Notes under the pieces: model-generated
What the model saw: the letters and a program-made list of their open reading frames with translations, nothing else
Databases searched by the model: none
What the model was told of the DNA's origin: nothing
Part shown: positions 21,759-33,390 of the stretch, one piece after another
Position numbering within the stretch: the stretch's first letter is position 1
How the letters are laid out: every line of letters begins with the position of its first letter
Program-made: the position numbers and the translations under genes
Assembly (NCBI GenBank): GCA_002917075.1
Contig: NTMA01000093.1
Coordinates: 101,266 to 165,265 of the forward strand
Source of the DNA: Hawksworthiomyces lignivorus
Lineage: Eukaryota; Ascomycota; Sordariomycetes; Ophiostomatales; Ophiostomataceae
Length of the DNA stretch: 64,000 nucleotides
Reading direction: 5' to 3'

Positions 21759-23346
21759 TTTCGGTGTGCAATAAGTTTCTGTGTCCGTAATGTGTATTTC
21801 AATCTCAGCTCTCTTTAATATTTATCTTCACATACTACACAGTATGGAATCGGAGAGTCAGGGATGAAAGAAAACAGCTGATATGATTAATGGTATGACT
21901 TCTTTCTTTGTTCTTTGTCATCAAAAAATTCAACTTTCTACAATAATATCTGCTGACACCGAAAAGATGCAGAGACATGTTCATATCCGTAAACTTTACA
22001 TCTCACATGCCTCTTACACATCAAACCATCTCAAGGTCACCGGCTCACGGCTGAGGTTGTGTTGATTGCCACTTTCATCACTCCCCAACTGCCTACATTG
22101 TACAGTTAGAAATATAAGCAACTGTGAGTCTAACGACACAAGATTACCACTGCATACCGAATCTTAGTCTAGCTTGGGTCATCAATAAGAGCTGTGTTAA
22201 AATTTTGTTGGAAGAGTTGATTGGATGTTTTTAGTATGAACTTAAGAGTCCCAATTGTAGATTCTGTAATTTCATCATGAGGAACTTTACAACCGAGAAA
22301 TACCGATAAAACCCACGTGGGGTGAAGCAAAAAAAAAAAAAAAAGCAACGTAATAGGGTGGCTGCAGTCAGCACAGGATTTACATGTTTGTGTGTGTCGT
22401 CATATCTCTCAGGTCGATTTTTTCATATTATAGAACACTAGTCCGAGGCATTTAGAGGCAGGTAAAAAAGCAGCTAAGAAAATCTCAACTCTCAACACTA
22501 CGACCAACATTTAATCGTAGTTCGGATTGGATTTTCTTAGTCAACTAGCACTTTTTATATAGTCTATTGCTTATGAGACTGATTTAGGGCTTACATTATC
22601 TTCTGGCAAGTACATGCATTTAGTAAATGAAAGCTACTGGAAGTTTTTCCTACCAATCTAACGAACTAAATATAACAAATTAATTTGCATCTTTCGAATC
22701 TGTTTAGCCGGCGAACACTTCCAGTCAATTGCTAATTGCCAATTACCCAATGGCTTCTTTGCGTAGAACCCACGACATGTGGCGTGCATAATTAAGTTAG
22801 CCGAACCGGTATACAATCCCGGACCCTGGTGATCAATTACCCGATATGGCAGTCGGTGAAGCATAAAGCAAACTTCAAGTGGGATTGTCAAGTGGAAGGC
22901 TAGGGTCACACTTCAGGGGACGGTAGTTCACAATCGAGTCACACGTTTTGAATATAATCCGTTTCGTTGGAGAAAATTCACTCTTCTTAATCTCACATGG
23001 GTCTTTTCACACTTGGCTAACCACCTTCCGGAGAAAGGAATCAAACTTGGCGAGCGTTTTCAACCGAGTCTTGGGTGTAAACATACAGACACCCTCGAGG
23101 TACTTTACAAATAGTTGTATAGAGATGGGGCTGGACTTAGATATAAAGTCTTTGGTATAGCTTTCCGAAGGAACATAATTAAGTTTTTCTAGTTGATAAT
23201 CGAACTCCTACAAGAAATTAATTTCCGGAAGCAGTTTATCGTCACAGATTGCAAATGAGAAAACAGTTCTGACAAAAGCAGAGACCAGCAACAAAACCGT
23301 CAAGACTTTCTTTTAATTTCTATTGAAACCAAAACTCAATATATTT
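21759..23346. other. Intergenic between LDH-like gene and phospholipase C
   Basis: About 1.6 kb of divergent promoter-type sequence with an A-tract (about 22329-22344). Short ORFs here have no recognisable product. Confidence 0.6.
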
Positions 23347-24803
23347 ATGATGCTACGCAATTGTCTTAATAGCATATTAGTGTTGGCGGTCGTAGCAGCC
23401 GCCAAGCAACCTGGCCATAGTAACTGCGGCAATTCAGCCATTCAGAATATGAAGGCTCACATTAAGACTGTTGTCCTCCTGGTTATGGAAAATCGCTCTT
23501 TCGATAATATTTTGGGTGGCCAGACTCTTAAAGGCCTTGACAATCCTTATCACAACGGTCCTTACTGCAACCCGTATAATCTGACCGATCCATCATTGGG
23601 AACTGTCTGCAGTGTTGCAAAGGATTACGACTCTATAGCGGATGATCCTGACCATGCCGTCTATGGCAATAACATCGAATTCTATGGTACCTTCAATCCC
23701 AGCAATGAAGATATTCTATCAGGCAAGCTCCTCGCACATCAAAAGGGGTTCGTCCACGAGCAGCTTCGACTCTATGATTCAAGCGTAGACCGAACCACCC
23801 TATCAAAACAGGTCATGAACTACTACACAGAGGCTCAGGTTCCCGTGCTCACATCTCTGGTTCAGAATTTCGTGACGTTCAACTATTGGCACTCGGCCAT
23901 TCCAGGCGTGAGTTAATATAGAAACTGTTCTTCTCCTGTTCTTCAGCTGAACAAGCAACCAGCTAAATGACCAAATGACCACAGCCAACAGATCCGAACC
24001 GGATGGCCATTGTAGCTGGAAGTTCCTTCGGCCATGGTACAAATGACGCCACGTTTAAAGCAAAGGGCTTCAATGAGACATCCATCTTCCAGTCACTGAC
24101 TGCAAACGGCTACAAGTGGAAGAACTACCATGACCCAGCCGGTGGCACCGGCCCCGAAGCCTCATGGTTCCAATGGACTTATGACACCGGACTCCAGGAT
24201 AACATTGTAGATCTTGACCAATTCTATGTTGATGCAGCTGCCGGCGATCTTCCTAGCTTCAGCATCATCAACCCTTCATGTTGTGGTGTGGACACAACTT
24301 CCATGCATCCTACGGGCCTAGTTTCTCTAGGTGAAGGTCTCATCAAAGATGTTTACGATGCTCTCCGCGCAAGCTCTCAGTGGGAGGAAACGCTGTTCAT
24401 CATTACATATGACGAATCTGGTGGATTCTTTGACCACGTCACGCCTCCACTTGCACCAAAGCCCGACAACATCTCTTATACAGCTGTAACACCTGCAGGC
24501 CAGGACTATACTTTCAACTTTGACCGCTTGGGAGGTCGTATGCCCACTTTCCTCATCTCTCCCTGGGTTGACAAGGCTCACGTGGAAGGACTAGGTACTA
24601 ACTCTGCTGGTGAGACGGTGACCTATTCAGCCACCTCTATCCTTCGCACTCTTGGCTACCTTTTTGATTTTGAGCCATACAATCCCCGCGTTGAGTGGTC
24701 CCCATCGTTTGAGAAGTTAATCAGCACTCATTCCCGCACGACCATTACGGAGCTGCCTGAAGCGGATCCGTTTAGAGTCAAAGCCAAAAGGTTCCAAAAA
24801 TAA
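23347..24803 (+). CDS. Secreted phosphoesterase-family phospholipase C
   Basis: Exons 23347-23907 and 23985-24803 give 459 aa; the 77-nt intron joins A-I-P-G to P-T-D-P-N-R in frame. A second ATG follows at once (23350). The N-terminus is a signal peptide (I-L-V-L-A-V-V-A-A-A). Family markers of PF04185 are V-V-L-L-V-M-E-N-R-S-F-D-N-I-L-G near residue 50, P-G-P-T-D-P-N-R and T-Y-D-E-S-G-G-F-F-D-H-V; these carry the metal-binding Glu/Asn and Asp/His residues. Members hydrolyse phosphatidylcholine-like lipids or act as acid phosphatases outside the cell, and expression is often phosphate-dependent. Which of these applies cannot be told from the sequence. Confidence 0.9.
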
Positions 24804-25853
24804 ATGATATGCTAAGCAGCTGGCCTGCTCAGCGCTAGTGGTCTCTCTGATGGATGGCGAAGAGCCAACGACCATGTCCTCGCGGCATGGTGGCGAGCAA
24901 TCGTGCACCTGTGCCTTTAGTTGTGGAGATGCACGATAGAAGAGGCTGCAATGCACGGATCTGATTCGATGGCTGGAATTCTCGTTGATTGTAACGATAT
25001 AGGTATCTGATAACTACATATTTGATAACTATAATAACCGTTAAAGGATTGGAAAACCGGCTTCTGTATTGAGAGCGAGACAGGCTGACCCCTCGACTCT
25101 ACCCAGCCGTGGGCAATTGTTAGCTTAGGTGAAAGCGTTTTGGTTGTTGTCCTATCTCTGAGCTATCTCTTCGTTCTACGCCTCTTTTGATATCGTCTGA
25201 GGCTGCAAAATTATTGCTCCGTGCCGAGTGAAGGCCTTGGTCGATTGATCCTAACTTAATAATTTTAGAGGTCTTAATTGTCCTCTCATACAAGTTATCT
25301 ACTGTCATGTAAGCAGCGGCAAATCCCACACAGGGCTGTAGCACATGCCTCAGGCCTCCCAACTCAGTACACTAGATATACATATAAGAGTACTTTATAT
25401 TGGAATGAAGTTCAACGTATAAAGAAAGATAATGCCGAAATAGAAACTTCATAGAGAAACAAAGTAGTGGATATATTCATTAGATATATAATACCACGCT
25501 CGCTACCTGAATAGAACTCTAGATAGAAGGTAACGATTTAGTCGTTACGGCTTATCTGAAATTGCAAGACCCCTTTACACTCTTACACTCTCAGTGCCCT
25601 CATTGTATACAATTGGTACACTACGCCTAGTTTTTATAGGACATAAACTCTTCAAGTCTGACCAACTTATACATAGCTTCTGTAGCTTTATAACAGTTAG
25701 TTTAGTTTTTAAACAAGGCAAAATTGACGACGTGTTGCAGTATTAAATGGTGGGTTTTCTAGATCTCTTTGGACGGAAACGAATCCAACTAATACCTGCT
25801 GGTAAGTGAAGAGTCATCTGGATCTTGAATAAAACTCATAAAATGCTTCGTAA
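24804..25853. other. Intergenic, about 1 kb
   Basis: The 3' flank of the phospholipase gene and of the HET relic. An 80-codon minus-strand ORF (25120-25362) has no recognisable feature. Nothing else was seen. Confidence 0.55.
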
Positions 25854-27678
25854 TCATATCATTACTCTGAGACTCATATAATAATAGGATACTGACTTCG
25901 TTAAACTCAAATTGCCTGGGCATTGAGTCAATATGCCAAACGCCACTGTTCTGACAAAAGGACTCGTTGCGGGAATTACTGATGCCGAGACCCGAAGTCT
26001 CGCGAGAGTTAACTTAGAGGTATAAGGCTGGTCTGTCCATCCGATCTCGTGGTTTAATAGTTCGACGTAGTTTTTAATTTCTTCGCCGATATCGTCTTGA
26101 TCGTTTTTATTTACGAATACAGAAGGTAGCAAAACGTGATTGCGTTGATAGAGCCAGGACCAGGAAGGGAGTCCGGGTATTGGAGGAAGCCACTCTTTGT
26201 TGATCTATACAATCCAGCCAATGGAGTATTTAAAGTTCTTTCGCCACAAGCCAATAATCGAAGTGTAATTCAGGTTAGATTCAAAGAACGTACAAGTCCT
26301 GCGATAGCGACAAGCTTATCTTTTTCGCGTTATGTCAAGTCGCGTGTCGAATACTCCTGAACAATTTCCCACCATTCCCCGGCGAAGTTCTCAGGATTGA
26401 TGTTCAAAAAGCCATGTAGCTTATGAAGACTCTGAATATCATGTATTCCGTCCTCGGAGGCAATCCTGTTGCGGCACTGCCAGAACATGCCGTATTCTGT
26501 GCAATGGAGAATGCAAGGTGAAAGAATGGTCTCTTGCAACGTCCACCCGCGGCGATATAATGGAGAATGTCTGACACTTACGTGGCACCCCGCGTCAGGT
26601 CTCATCATGTATGAGGATTGGCAGACGCCATCACTGGACGCGGAGCCGACTTGCAGCGCCGAGTTGTCGAGTTCCAGGTGACAGCCACCTAAGCTATTAG
26701 ATGAAGAATCCGCTGCTATTGTTAAGACACTATTTGTGTAGATAGACGCCATCTTAGCGGCTTCCTCTCGCCAACCCGTCTCGTTGTTCTGGACGATGCA
26801 CAAAGAATCAATCTAGCAATAGGATATTCTAAGTTCTACCGTCAGCAGGAGGACATCGCGAAAGGTCTGCGGAAGAGTCTCAAAGAGAATTCCTCTCATA
26901 TGTGCCCTAATGTTATCTCTTTCCGTTTTCGTCGGACCCAGCAATAACTGAGGGTGGTGTAAGGTACCGTTCCTGTCTTCTGAGTGCTGACTAATCGTAC
27001 TCTTAATTTGGTGTTCTTTCTCTGGACTTGCAATAACCTAGAAGGAAGAACGTGAGGCTCTAGGGGTACAAAGCTCCGGCATATCGCGTGAGTGGCGCAG
27101 TCAGAGAGCTACGTCCGTATCATGGCTATCCGGCCGGTCAGATCAACCATGCGCAGCCTCCATATCGCACAGTTTGCCATCGGAGCTGTGAAAACGGCAT
27201 GTCAGAAGCTACTGAGACCCCATGGAGACGCCAGCCCAGGAATAAAGTTCGAGGCTTACATTTGTGTAATCACCTAGTATATCATAACATGAGTGCCATC
27301 CTCAAACTGGAGCCTGACGTAAATCATGTTGCGTGGTAGAGAGTCTTTCGTAAGAAAGCAAAATAACACCTTTGTATACGGGCTTGTCGCAATTATCGCG
27401 AACGGACCCGTAAAGCGAAAAGTCCAGCAGAATGGACAGGTTCTAGCTGATTGTGATAGGACTGACATTTTGCAACTGAAATCACATGGTGGGGCAATGT
27501 CGAAGGTGCCCGATCCAAATGGCCAGGGACGTTGAAACATATTGTGACAAAAGCTGCAAATGGTACGATTTACCTCATTATCGGAGGGTTCAAGTGGCCT
27601 ACCAGGCTGTATTTGCCCAGTCATTAGCGAGAGACCGGGTTTGGACGAAAGAATGACAGTAAGTAGAGGCACTTGCAT
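25854..27678 (-). pseudogene. HET-domain (heterokaryon incompatibility) pseudogene
   Basis: Pieces of one HET protein lie in order on the minus strand. An N-terminal segment with a C-x2-C zinc-like pattern is at 27678-27274. A T-L-S-Y-C-W motif is near 26950, followed in another frame by L-P-Q-T-F-R-D. Then come I-D-S-L-C-I-V-Q and W-R-E-E-A-A-K-M-A-S-I-Y (26803 on), R-G-W-T-L-Q-E-T, and a C-terminal part ending near 25854. Lesions seen: several stops between 27274 and 26980; a one-base loss near 26938 inside the Trp-Gly codons of the C-W-G motif; a TAG at 26813-26815 where the family has Trp; a TAA at 26330-26332; and further shifts near 26150-26300. HET proteins trigger incompatibility cell death in fungi; this copy is dead. 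Confidence 0.8.
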
Positions 27679-27689
27679 GTTCGGTTGCT

Positions 27690-29019
27690 TTGGTGAAACT
27701 AAAGCCGTGGATTAACGTAAAAATATGGGGAGAAAAGAGAGGTGTGAGTTGTCTAGCTGCCCACGCTGCCTAAGTAAATGCATGAGTGCCGCCTGGTTTT
27801 GTCGCACCCTGCAGCTGCTCACATCAGAAGACCTGTGCCCTCGTCAGCCGACGCCCACTAGATTGTTGAGTTGGGCACTGTATGAAGTATACTCATTTAC
27901 TGTATATATCGCACCGTGACTATCCCTTACTAAAAGGTTTTCATAGCCACAGACTACCGTAGACACAGTTATCTCTCCTTTTTCAATTAACAATCTGCTC
28001 ACCTGAACTCAACATAGATATACAGGCCTGTGTGTGGAGGATAACTTATGTAAGCGTTACGTGATCAACCAAAGCCCCTATAATCTGTAAAGAGATGCGT
28101 TATAATATAAGCCTTAGTGCCAGAAATAACTTATTGTTGGGCGTATACACTCTCACCATACGCTTCCCTTTACAAATAACACCAACATCAATGTTGATCT
28201 AGACAAACACGGAGATAAAGACAGAGACATAGACAAAGACAAAGGCAGAGGCAGAGTCACCACGACAACGTACACGGACGACTCGAACACCACATATGCG
28301 GAACAGACTTACGCGAACGTACGAACCGTTGTTGTTGAGGTCCAAGCAGAGGCTTAAGCAGCATAGGCGTGTACAGAGTTAGTAGAAGCAAGCTACAGGC
28401 ACTTCAGACCACATGGCGATTATGAGACTAGGGCACTACGGAGAAACCGAATATATAGTAATTAGCAGTAATTTTTGTTATTTCTGAATGATTTAGCAAG
28501 GCTTTCAGTGATGATATTCGTAGTGTTTCTAAAATATAGCGAGCCAGGCCCAGGGCTTTTAGGGTGTATCTAGTTGGCGCCTTATCAGCCGCTAGCTAGT
28601 ACAGTAATACTCCGTAAACCTAACTACAGGTACCTACGTATTAGTTGCTGTTCAATAAAGCATTTTAATGCCCTACACAGACTCCTTAGACCGCTCACCG
28701 CCTAGCACAGACCACTTCAACTACTCTTTGCCAAAACCTTCGTTAAAATCACTACTTATACTATTTTTCAATCTTACGGCTTCAAAAATAATTCAATCAT
28801 TATAACAATAATAGGCCTATAATCGCATAATTCGTAGCTTTATTTTTCTACTTTTATTATATTCATACAATAGTTCAAAGCCTCTAAAGTGCTAAATCAG
28901 ATCTACTAGAAGACCCTAAATCGGATCTATTTGACGCTAAGAAAAGCGGTTCGGATCTAAGCAAAATTCCCACCAAATTTTTGGGATTCTTCTTAGATGC
29001 GATTAATGTCTACTTATAG
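27690..29019. other. Gene-poor interval with a purine-rich short repeat
   Basis: It contains an imperfect AGACAA/AGGCAGAG-type repeat at about 28199-28260 and scattered short ORFs without recognisable products. The sequence becomes AT-rich after 28760. It may include the lost first exon of the C45 relic, but I cannot identify it. Confidence 0.45.
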
Positions 29020-30043
29020 ATAGGTTTTCAACATGGAAGTGGTGCAAAAAGCAAAGTGCACGGCTCTATCGCCTTCTATGAGTCACTCTTCACCAAGACG
29101 TGTCCAATGGACTGGGCAGCTGTGTGCGAAGTAGCGGCCAAATACGTAAAGTCACTATTAAATTATGTCCCCAATGTGTTGAAGAGATGAAAGGCATTGC
29201 GGATGGCGCCGCTGTCGAATTTCTTGACATTATCGCACTCAATGTCCGGACCGAGATTGCATTCGGCCTCTTCACACTGACTCCGATTGTGCCACCCATG
29301 AACGAGTGCACCAGTCTGGGACTAAGAACTGGGAACGGCGACTCGCTTCTGTCGCAGAACTGGGACTGGCAAGTCGAGCAGGGTTCTCAGCTTTTCATTT
29401 GTGAAGTCTCTCAGCCCGGGTCGGGTGTTCTAGATTTCATCATGGTCACGGAAGGTGGGATTATTGGAAAGATTGGCTTCAACACCCATGGAGTTGGCAT
29501 CTGCATGAACGCGATCCGCAGCCGCGGTGTGAATCCTAGTCAGTTACCGGTTCATCTCGCCGTGCGAGTTGTGCTAGAGTCGGCCTCTCGGGGTGCTGCC
29601 ATTGGCAAGCTGAAATCTGTTGGAGTGGCTGGGAGTGTCCATCTCCTTGTCGCCGATAAGTCTGGATCCACGGGGCTCGAGTGCACTGGTGTCAGTATTC
29701 AGGAGCTCCAGGCTGATGAAAGAGGAAAAGTTGTCCGCCCAAACAATTTGGTGCTTTCGCATCCGGGTGTCGACGAACCTCCATGGTCGGAAGATTCTCC
29801 AAGGCGTACGGCTCGGCTGAAGGAGCTTGTGGATGCGAAATTTTCTTCGACTCTGACGTTTGATGAGATTTTCAAAGTCTTCGAAGACGAGCAAGGGTCT
29901 CCCGGGCCAACTACTCGATGTCAGCTCAAGAATCTTTAGTTGAAACACTGTTCAACAACATGATGAATCTTACATCAAAAACAGCCGTTGTAACATTTAG
30001 TAGACCAACAAAATACTTCGAGCGTGTAGAGCTCAATTTGTGA
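29020..30043 (+). pseudogene. Peptidase C45 / acyl-CoA:isopenicillin-N-acyltransferase-like gene with two frameshifts
   Basis: The homology starts at I-G-F-Q-H-G-S-G-A-K (29020) in one frame and runs to about 29165. It then continues in a second frame as P-Q-C-V-E-E-M-K-G-I-A-D-G-A, through the N-terminal nucleophile region E-C-T-S-L-G and G-Q-N-W-D-like S-Q-N-W-D-W-Q. Next come G-I-I-G-K-I-G-F-N and H-L-A-V-R, up to a TAG at 29937-29939. A third frame then gives E-T-L-F-N-N-M-M-N-L through to a TGA at 30041. The two shifts look like single-base indels and no splice pair explains them. The very N-terminus is absent. Intact relatives self-cleave before Cys and transfer or remove acyl groups on amides. 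Confidence 0.78.
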
Positions 30044-30426
30044 GCCTTACTCAATGGGTGCAGTCGAAGAAATCACTGTAAGAACATGAATTTGCAGCTT
30101 AAACATAATCAACTACGCGCCATGTCGTTGTGCTAGTGTGCGCCAACGCTATGAGTCTAAGGGCTACGACAACGAGATGCTCTGAGCTCTGAGGCATTTC
30201 AGGGCTTGGGTAACTTAATCCGGGCTGTGTAATGTAGCGAACATGTTGGTTTGGGTGTAAGTCAAATAGAGGGTTAAACTATTTAAGTACGGAGCAATGA
30301 TAACCGAATTTGTATTTTTGAAAAGAAGAAAAAAATGGGATGAGCCTCAGTCAAGTAAATACTGATTCGGATGGCTGTTGAAATGAACACTCAAATTTGT
30401 GGGCTCTGTATTACACGTGAGAACTA

Positions 30427-30697
30427 GGCTCCATCAGGACAAATTTGTTGACACCGCAAAACAGCCACTGCTGGCCCCCCATTTCACACCACCTATTTCT
30501 TCATTCTTTTCTTTCTTACGGTAAGAAAAAGCGCTTCTAGTGCAGAGAAATTCAAGTCGAAAAAGTCAGAATCTAAGGAATTTTGGTTATTTCGATAAAA
30601 GGAAATATTCCCTACTCCCATAATGACTTTTTTGCTCTGAAGTCGAAGTTGGGGAGAATTCTGTTTTGCGGTGTCAATAAATTTGTCCTGATGGAGC
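30427..30697. mobile_element. MITE with ~40-bp terminal inverted repeats and TA target duplication
   Basis: The left end GGCTCCATCAGGACAAAT and the right end, read as reverse complement, GCTCCATCAGGACAAAT continue as near-perfect inverted repeats for about 40 bp up to the shared CGCAAAACAG. The 271-bp element is flanked by TA on both sides (30425-30426 and 30698-30699), as for Tc1/mariner-mobilised elements. It has no coding capacity. Confidence 0.8.
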
Positions 30698-30964
30698 TAG
30701 GTTAGCGGCTATGGAGTGCAGAGGATAGAGCTTTGACAATTTGACTCTTTTATACTAGTGCAAGATGGCGTTCTTGGAAATACGGATGCCTTATTTATTC
30801 CCGCTAAGATCGCTGGGAAGTTAACTAGGGGTTAAGACGCGCGATTTAAAAGGGGTTCCAATAGGAATGCAAATGAGAGAGCTTGCTTGCACTCCTTTCG
30901 AGAGAACAGACTTTGTACATCAAACAGCCGCCCTGCTCCTACGCTTTCCGGTAAAGATTCGTTC
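30698..30964. other. Short 5' flank of the CAX gene
   Basis: About 265 bp separate the MITE from the exchanger's start, so the MITE sits within the likely promoter. No other feature was seen. Confidence 0.4.
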
Positions 30965-33390
30965 ATGGATAACAATGTACGCTCTGCATCTAATGTCATC
31001 GACGAACATTGCGAAGACAGCGGCGATGACGACGGAGGCGATGACAATGCTAACCGCGTCCTCGGTATTGGTGCAATCCCTTCTGCAGCAAATCGTTCCA
31101 AGACCTCATGGACTGGCCTGCTTCGCGGTCCTCGCAGCTTTATGAACAGTATGTTATCAAAACGTTGAAGATTCTGCTGGCTAAGGTATTTTAGAAAGCG
31201 TATGGTTCTCGATTTGCTAATAGAATTACAGCTGGTAGCTTTCGCCGTGTCTTCCGCTTCTTCCACGGCCGCATCAACCAAAATAACTACCATCAACTTC
31301 GCCGCCGCGCCTCGACAGTTGAGGTCAACTCAGAGACGGAATGCTTGACCTTGGATGATGACGATGCGGAACTTGTCTCGACAACGTGCATGGGTTTTCT
31401 CCGTGAGATGTTGTACTCATCGTGGCTAAATTTCCTACTTGTATTCGTCCCTATTGGTGTGGTCACTTATCTCGCCCACGCGAAGCCAGTCGTTGTCTTC
31501 GCCTCCAATGCGATTGCCGTAATCCCGCTGTCGTCGCTACTTACCGCTGCTACAGAGAAGATTGCCAGCGACGCCGGAGATACAATTGGGGCCCTTCTCA
31601 ACATTAGCCTCGGAAATCTTGTCGAGCTGATTTTGTTGTACGTTGCCATCTCTCTACAATGCTCTGGATGTTGTGTCTCAGCGTAAATATATTGCTAACT
31701 TTTTCAGTATGTGAGATAATATAAACTGCTGTAGATATTACGCATACAATTGCGAACCACCACTAACCAATCTCTAGTGTCGCCCTGGCCAACAATCAGG
31801 TCCGTGTAGTGCAAGCATCCATCCTCGGTTCGGTTCTTGTCAATAGCCTCCTGATTCTAGGCACCGCGTTACTTGCCACCGGCCTGTCTGACAATGAGCC
31901 TATCTACAACACCGCCGAGACGCAGTTACTGAGCTGTCTTCTCTTTGTATCTGTGTTCGTCTTTTTAATCCCAGTGCGTGGACATTTTCCGCCCTTCCAT
32001 TTCCCACCTCCAAAAAGAAAAAACAATTCTATCGTGATATTTCAACCAGAGACCGATATCTGATTATTTTTTTGACAGTCTGCATTTGGATACACATATG
32101 AAGAAACAAAGCACTCTTCTCGAGCCATTCTACAGATGAGCAGACTATCCTCGTTGATGGTGTTGTTCATCTACCTTGTCTATTTCGTGCACGAGCTGAA
32201 AACTCGACCGATCCGCGACAATACTAGCAACTTGAGCCATGGTGTAGAGAATAGCGACCTGGAGGAGCCGTTAGCTGTGACAGATGCGCTACAGCCGCAT
32301 TTTCCCAGCGAGTTATCCACTACGGCAGCGTTGCCACATAGGACGATCCGCTTCGCCGACGATGAAAGTAGTGTAGGTTCCCCTGCACGTGCGATGCGCG
32401 TCTACAAGACATCGAACGCGATCGACATGGGCAGTATCAGCGGTCGGGACATGGGAGCAGATGCAGATGACTCGTTTAGCAATGGGCAAGAAGGCAGCCA
32501 TAGTCACTCGAGCGAGAGCATTGCGCGGGCTGGTAGCGCATACTCCCGTTCACACCCACAGTCGCACCCACAGTCAAATATAAACTCGCACGCTAGCTCT
32601 CACTCTCACCCTAATTCTCACTCGCACTCACATTCCCTTGATTCCGCTCTCGGCCGCCGTAGCCGAGCCTCTTCACTCTCGGGCCGCCGTGGTCCCAGTC
32701 TGATGCGCTCCGGATTGGCGGGGCTACACATCTTGCGCGACGGCCAAACAAATCTCTATAATAGTGGCAGCAACAGACTGGGAACGGAGCTGCTGCCATC
32801 ACCACGACGTCCTCCTCCTGGTGAGATTGCAGGTGCTGTGGTGGTGTTGATAGTCGCTTCGGGCCTCATGTCTGTCAACGCTCAGTTCCTGGTCGACACT
32901 ATCGACGACGTGACTCACCAGGGCCACTTATCCGAGGCAGTCATCGGCCTCATCATCCTGCCAATTGTTGGTAACATTGCTGAATACGTGACAGTCGTGT
33001 CTGTGGCCGTGCGAGACAAGCTCGACCTTGCTATTTCTGTTGCCATCGGCTCGTCCATTCAGATTGCGCTCTGTGTTGCGCCGCTCACGGTATGCGCTGG
33101 CTGGCTTTTGCGCCGCAGCTTGTCCCTCATGTTCAGCTTTTATGAGATGGCGGCACTCACCGGTACTGCATTGCTAGTGGGACTGCTGATTGCCAACGAC
33201 GGTGGCGGTCGGTTGCGCACGTGCAGCCTTAAAGGTGCTCTCATGTGCGCATGCTATGTAATTATTGCGTAAGTGAAAGAAACATCACAGAGCATGTTGC
33301 CTGCGCGCGAATTCCCCTTCTGCCTATATGAAAACAGTTACTAATGACAAAGGGAGCAGGTTTGGGGCGTACCTTTCTCCAAATACTTAA
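30965..33390 (+). CDS. CAX-type Ca2+(cation)/H+ exchanger
   Basis: Exons 30965-31148, 31232-31637, 31778-31973, 32079-33268 and 33360-33390 give 668 aa in frame. Two Na_Ca_ex halves are visible. The first has G-A-L-L-N-I-S-L-G-N-L-V-E-L and A-N-N-Q-V-R-V-V-Q-A-S-I-L-G-S. The second has G-L-I-I-L-P-I-V-G-N-I-A-E-Y and A-I-G-S-S-I-Q-I-A-L. These are the paired alpha-repeats with acidic residues of CAX antiporters. The halves are joined by a long hydrophilic loop (about 290-480) with a striking Ser/His run (S-H-S-H-P-N-S-H-S-H-S-H) that could bind metal ions. Homologues pump Ca2+ or Mn2+ into the vacuole using the proton gradient. The start is the first ATG in the frame that joins exon 2. Confidence 0.9.

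Noticed and set aside
28199..28260. Possible CRISPR-like or satellite array
   Set aside because: Only an irregular purine-rich hexamer-type repeat without spacers; fungi lack CRISPR arrays.
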